Positions 61,688 to 64,000 of a stretch of DNA of 64,000 bases are shown one piece after another. Positions within the stretch are counted from its first letter, which is position 1. Every line of letters begins with the position of its first letter. The notes beneath the pieces were generated by a model, which was not told where the DNA came from, made no database searches, and saw only the letters and a program-made list of their open reading frames with translations. Source of the DNA: Anaerotignum sp. (GTDB taxonomy: Bacteria; Bacillota; Clostridia; Lachnospirales; Anaerotignaceae); contig JAFRZQ010000175.1 in NCBI GenBank assembly GCA_017442465.1, positions 1-64,000 on the forward strand. Direction: 5' to 3'. A program made the translations under genes and the position numbers.

Positions 61688-62133
61688 TCAAATCCACCTT
61701 TCGTTTTTGGATAAGCAACAAATATATTATCTGATGTTCCCTTCTTATTGAACTGTACTGCCGGATGCAAGTGAAAATTCTGCTGGATTTCCTCCAACTC
61801 TTCTTCGGGAAATGTATCGTCAATCCGTAGATAGTATTCTGCCGTCATAAACGAATTCCGTTCATAATATATTTTCACTACAAACAATGCAGCAACACAT
61901 AGCAGAAATATGATCATAGATCTATGGGAAATAAGCCTTGATGCCACCATTGACACAAATGTGTCTAACAGAAGAATCAACGACAATATCCCAATAATCA
62001 CTTCCGCTGCAATTACGCAATACAGAAATCTATTTTTGCCTTCCAATTGTCCTTTGAACCGTTTCGCCAAGCGATAATCTATCACCTGACACCCTTGAAA
62101 AGAGTTCAAATAGTCTATGCCATTTATTTTCAT
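61684..62133 (-). CDS. membrane protein, paralogue of the upstream gene
   Basis: A 149-residue protein with ATG overlapping the upstream stop (ATGA). It has a short N-terminal motif (INGIDYLNSFQGCQVIDYRL), two membrane helices (FLYCVIAAEVIIGILSLILL and MIIFLLCVAALFVVKIYY) and a soluble C-terminal domain (YYLRIDDTFPEEELEEIQQN). The same order, including the GC(Q/E)VI(D/E)Y motif, appears in the gene at 62130-62543, so the two are diverged paralogues. No family name is known to me. Confidence 0.75.
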   Translation of the reverse strand: MKINGIDYLNSFQGCQVIDYRLAKRFKGQLEGKNRFLYCVIAAEVIIGILSLILLLDTFVSMVASRLISHRSMIIFLLCVAALFVVKIYYERNSFMTAEYYLRIDDTFPEEELEEIQQNFHLHPAVQFNKKGTSDNIFVAYPKTKGGFE

Positions 62134-62543
62134 GTTCTCTCTCTTCTCTTTTTCTCCATAGCAATCCAAGTACCATCTGCACCATATTCCTGCATTTTAT
62201 ACTTTTCTTTGATCCAATACTGATCAATTTCATCAACTATACCCGTGTACCGGATGATACAGCACTCTTGGAACTCTGCGACTTTTTTCTCTTTTGTAAT
62301 TCTGGCAATTACATCCATCATCAGGATAAAAACGCCGAGTGCTATGTATTGCAGCAGTACTGATGTATGATCAATCTCATATCGAAGCATGGTATAGGCC
62401 TTTTCCAGTGTCAAACACATTAAAACGACCATCAGAAGCGTTGGAATATAAGAAAGAAAAAAATAAAGGAACTTGCCTTTCGCAGTCCCTTTGTGATATT
62501 CAATGACCTCACAGCCGTTGATATATTCGAAAAAATCTCTCAT
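62130..62543 (-). CDS. membrane protein with GCEVIEY motif
   Basis: A 137-residue protein. The ATG at 62543 follows GGAAGGAAG; the longer frame crosses a palindrome and is unlikely. It starts MRDFFEYINGCEVIEYHKG, then has two membrane helices (FFLSYIPTLLMVVLMCLTLE and QYIALGVFILMMDVIARI) and a C-terminal domain that resembles that of the paralogue downstream. Palindrome site 3 lies about 20 bp before its start. It heads a coupled three-gene operon. Confidence 0.75.
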   Translation of the reverse strand: MRDFFEYINGCEVIEYHKGTAKGKFLYFFLSYIPTLLMVVLMCLTLEKAYTMLRYEIDHTSVLLQYIALGVFILMMDVIARITKEKKVAEFQECCIIRYTGIVDEIDQYWIKEKYKMQEYGADGTWIAMEKKRRERT

Positions 62544-62561
62544 TGAAACACTTCCTTCCCA

Positions 62562-62588
62562 GACTTTGGTAAACGGTTTACCAAAGTC
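62562..62588. repeat. recurrent palindrome, site 3 of 4
   Basis: GACTTTGGTAAAC (62562-62574), G, GTTTACCAAAGTC (62576-62588): a perfect 13-bp inverted repeat around one base. It sits just upstream of the ribosome binding site of the three-gene membrane operon. No T run follows on the minus strand. Confidence 0.8.
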
Positions 62589-62649
62589 CCTACATATAGG
62601 CTGCCGGAATGGTCCATGACTTAGGAACCGATTCTTAAAATCGTAATGC

Positions 62650-63489
62650 TTAGTAAACGCTTCTGTCGAAAACATTATGCTGTTTCAGATCGTAGTTGGG
62701 TTTTGCTCTATCCAAGGATACCACCCTGTTTTCTTCGTCCCAGCCGACTTTATAGTTCAGTGCATTGCCGATCTGACGTAAGCCTACCATTAACGTTCCC
62801 TGGTACAAAAACGGCGGAACATCTGTAGGAATCGTCATACCATCATATTTCCACATGGTGTAGGAGCCAACTTCTATCACGATTGCACCATCGTTGATTT
62901 CAGCGATCATTTCTTCACTGTCCCAGCTCACTGTATAACCCAACTGTTCCACTACAAAACGCAGAGGAACAAATACTCTGCCATCAATAAGCAATGGCTG
63001 TGTATCTCTGGGTGTATATTTTTCACCATTAATCTTGATCGTGATAGGTTTCTTCTCATTTCTAACACGATGCTGATTCGCTGTAACAGTATTCACCAAA
63101 GGCTCATCGGACCACAATCTTGTTGTAGGTGTGGATGAAGAACCATATACAATATCAGAACCAAGGGGAGATGTACCGTTTTCGTAATATCCGTCAATAG
63201 TATAATCCCCATAGCTTTCTGTCTGGATCGTATCTGTGTAATTACCGTTATACAGCGTTTCCGTGGAGTAATCAGTATAGTCCGTAGAATAATCGTAGTA
63301 ATTCCCGCTGGAATAACTGTCGTTATAGCTATTGGAAAAACTACTGCCACCGGAGTTGGCGAAATAATCCGCTTCACTGTCGAAATACTGTACCGAATAC
63401 CCGTCATCGGCAAAAGCACATACTGGAGAAAATGCAAGAGAGCTTATCAACGCACCGAATAATGCGTAAAATCTAAATCCCTTTTTCAT
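62650..63489 (-). CDS. exported stalk-domain protein (copper-amine-oxidase-N-like)
   Basis: A 279-residue exported protein. The ATG at 63489 follows GGTGAAA. The signal peptide ends AFADD. A low-complexity S/Y/N-D linker (FSNSYNDSYSSGNYYDYSTD) is followed by a C-terminal domain with the Cu-amine-oxidase-N pattern: IKINGEKYTPRDTQPLLIDG, then RVFVPLRFVVEQLGYTVSWD and NALNYKVGWDEENRVVSLDR. This fold is structural, not an enzyme here. It lies 7 bp after the next gene on the same strand, so it is in an operon with it. Probably a surface protein. Confidence 0.85.
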   Translation of the reverse strand: MKKGFRFYALFGALISSLAFSPVCAFADDGYSVQYFDSEADYFANSGGSSFSNSYNDSYSSGNYYDYSTDYTDYSTETLYNGNYTDTIQTESYGDYTIDGYYENGTSPLGSDIVYGSSSTPTTRLWSDEPLVNTVTANQHRVRNEKKPITIKINGEKYTPRDTQPLLIDGRVFVPLRFVVEQLGYTVSWDSEEMIAEINDGAIVIEVGSYTMWKYDGMTIPTDVPPFLYQGTLMVGLRQIGNALNYKVGWDEENRVVSLDRAKPNYDLKQHNVFDRSVY

Positions 63490-63496
63490 TTTTATT

Positions 63497-63778
63497 TCAC
63501 CTTTTGCCTTCCCTGTTCTTTGTGAACATCTCTGTAAAACGATCGGCGTATTCGCCGAAAATAGCAAAATCGCCTTTGGCTTTCCGAACCCAGTCCTGAA
63601 AAGCCAAAACATTTTCTTTTACCCATAAAACGAAATAGAGGAATGTAAAAATGGCTGCCAAAATAACGAAAATGTTATTCTGCATCCAAAGCATAAGACC
63701 AACAGATATAGCCATCAACAACAGCAAACAATATCTCGTTTTCCATTTGCCAAAAACAATGCGTTTATCTTTCTGCAT
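63497..63778 (-). CDS. small membrane protein
   Basis: A 93-residue protein with ATG after GGAGGGGG. It has two hydrophobic helices (YCLLLLMAISVGLMLWMQ and NIFVILAAIFTFLYFVLWV) and a basic, charged C-terminus (RFTEMFTKNREGKR). The longer in-frame frame crosses palindrome site 4 and is rejected. It precedes the stalk-domain gene by 7 bp and may be part of its export or anchoring. Not a recognised family. Confidence 0.7.
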   Translation of the reverse strand: MQKDKRIVFGKWKTRYCLLLLMAISVGLMLWMQNNIFVILAAIFTFLYFVLWVKENVLAFQDWVRKAKGDFAIFGEYADRFTEMFTKNREGKR

Positions 63779-63809
63779 CCATTCCCCCCTCCTTTCTGGA
63801 TAAAAAAAG

Positions 63810-63836
63810 AACTTTGGTAAATCATTGACCAAAGTT
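63810..63836. repeat. recurrent palindrome, site 4 of 4, with a T run on the minus strand
   Basis: AACTTTGGTAAAT (63810-63822), C, ATTGACCAAAGTT (63824-63836), with one mismatch. On the minus strand it is followed by TTCTTTTTTT, so here it could also act as a terminator. It lies 32 bp before the ATG at 63778. Confidence 0.75.
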
Positions 63837-63852
63837 TTGTACCTACAATTAT

Positions 63853-64000
63853 TTAATTGTTGCCAGTGAACACACCAATATAATCTGTATACCCAGAACC
63901 AGCATCGTGATAATCACCACTGTCCTGATGGAAAGAGCTATTTACCTTGCCGGTATAAACAGACCCATTAGATCTGCCGCTGTCGGATCCAACCTGAATC
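63853..64000 (-). CDS. C-terminal end of an unidentified gene (partial)
   Basis: A minus-strand frame enters from the right edge and stops at 63853. Its last 48 residues (SDSGRSNGSVYTGKVNSSFH, then YTDYIGVFTGNN at the end) are rich in S, G, D and Y, like the low-complexity part of an exported protein. Palindrome site 4 lies just past its stop. Family unknown. Confidence 0.5.
   Translation of the reverse strand, partial: IQVGSDSGRSNGSVYTGKVNSSFHQDSGDYHDAGSGYTDYIGVFTGNN

Noticed and set aside
28600..63800. Whole region as a complete integrative conjugative element
   Set aside because: No integrase, relaxase, excisionase or attachment site is seen in the window, so element boundaries cannot be set. 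It may equally be a plasmid or a partial element.
1..64000. CRISPR arrays, tRNA and rRNA genes
   Set aside because: No repeat-spacer pattern with constant repeat length and unique spacers was found, and no cloverleaf or rRNA signature was recognised. The four 34-bp repeats at 41587 are contiguous and degenerate, so they are not CRISPR.

Overview
The window looks like a low-to-mid GC Gram-positive anaerobe of the Bacillota, most likely a clostridial lineage. The evidence is strong AGGAGG-type ribosome binding sites with some GTG and TTG starts, many hairpin-plus-T-run terminators, extended -10 promoters (TGNTATAAT), S-layer homology (SLH) proteins, LPXTG-like wall anchors, stalk-domain (copper amine oxidase N-like) exoproteins and a FATA-type conjugation system. 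The species cannot be read from the sequence. I see no rRNA, tRNA, CRISPR array, integrase, transposase, relaxase or replication initiator.

Region 1 (1-10.7 kb) is an accessory stretch: two paralogous regulator-like genes, an AbrB / HipA-like kinase / small-protein operon, two overlapping WYL regulators followed by an RtcB-type RNA ligase, an HTH regulator, a run of small membrane genes with a DUF4230 protein, a lipoprotein with a duplicated PASTA-like domain, a MerR regulator and a decayed copy of the HipA-like kinase 3' end. Region 2 (10.7-18.5 kb) looks more chromosomal: a catabolic operon (DUF917, HyuA-type hydantoinase/oxoprolinase, NCS1 permease) with a PucR regulator, single-stranded DNA-binding protein, and a Bcp-YaaA peroxide-defence pair.

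Region 3 (18.8-28.6 kb) is a minus-strand island of a uracil-DNA-glycosylase-like protein, a DEDDh exonuclease, an ABC-type ATPase, a stand-alone HsdR-N-type nuclease and many small proteins, several of which resemble polymorphic-toxin immunity proteins or zinc-ribbon proteins. Two promoters in this island share the same dyad.

Region 4 (28.6-59.2 kb) is a minus-strand conjugation and surface module. It holds two SLH proteins (one a zinc metalloprotease), a 1150-residue thioester adhesin ending in IPQTG, a VirD4-type coupling ATPase, a VirB4 ATPase, a PrgI/VirB3-like protein, a lysozyme/NlpC-P60 cell-wall hydrolase, a VirB6-like channel protein with a long DG/NG repeat tail, a VirB2-like pilin and a 2425-residue adhesin with about 19 Cna_B repeats. 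A 500-bp gene-free stretch (41.3-41.8 kb) with hairpins and four 34-bp repeats is the best candidate for an origin of transfer or control region. The likely logic is that the adhesins hold the partner cell, the hydrolase opens the wall, and the VirB/VirD4 machine moves DNA.

Region 5 (59.3-64 kb) carries a VbhA/VbhT-like Fic toxin-antitoxin pair, a CHAP amidase with a stalk domain, a translationally coupled three-gene membrane operon containing two paralogues, another stalk-domain exoprotein and the end of a further gene. A 23-27-bp palindrome with half-site RACTTTGGTAAAC occurs at four places in the window, each between two minus-strand genes, which hints at a shared regulator.
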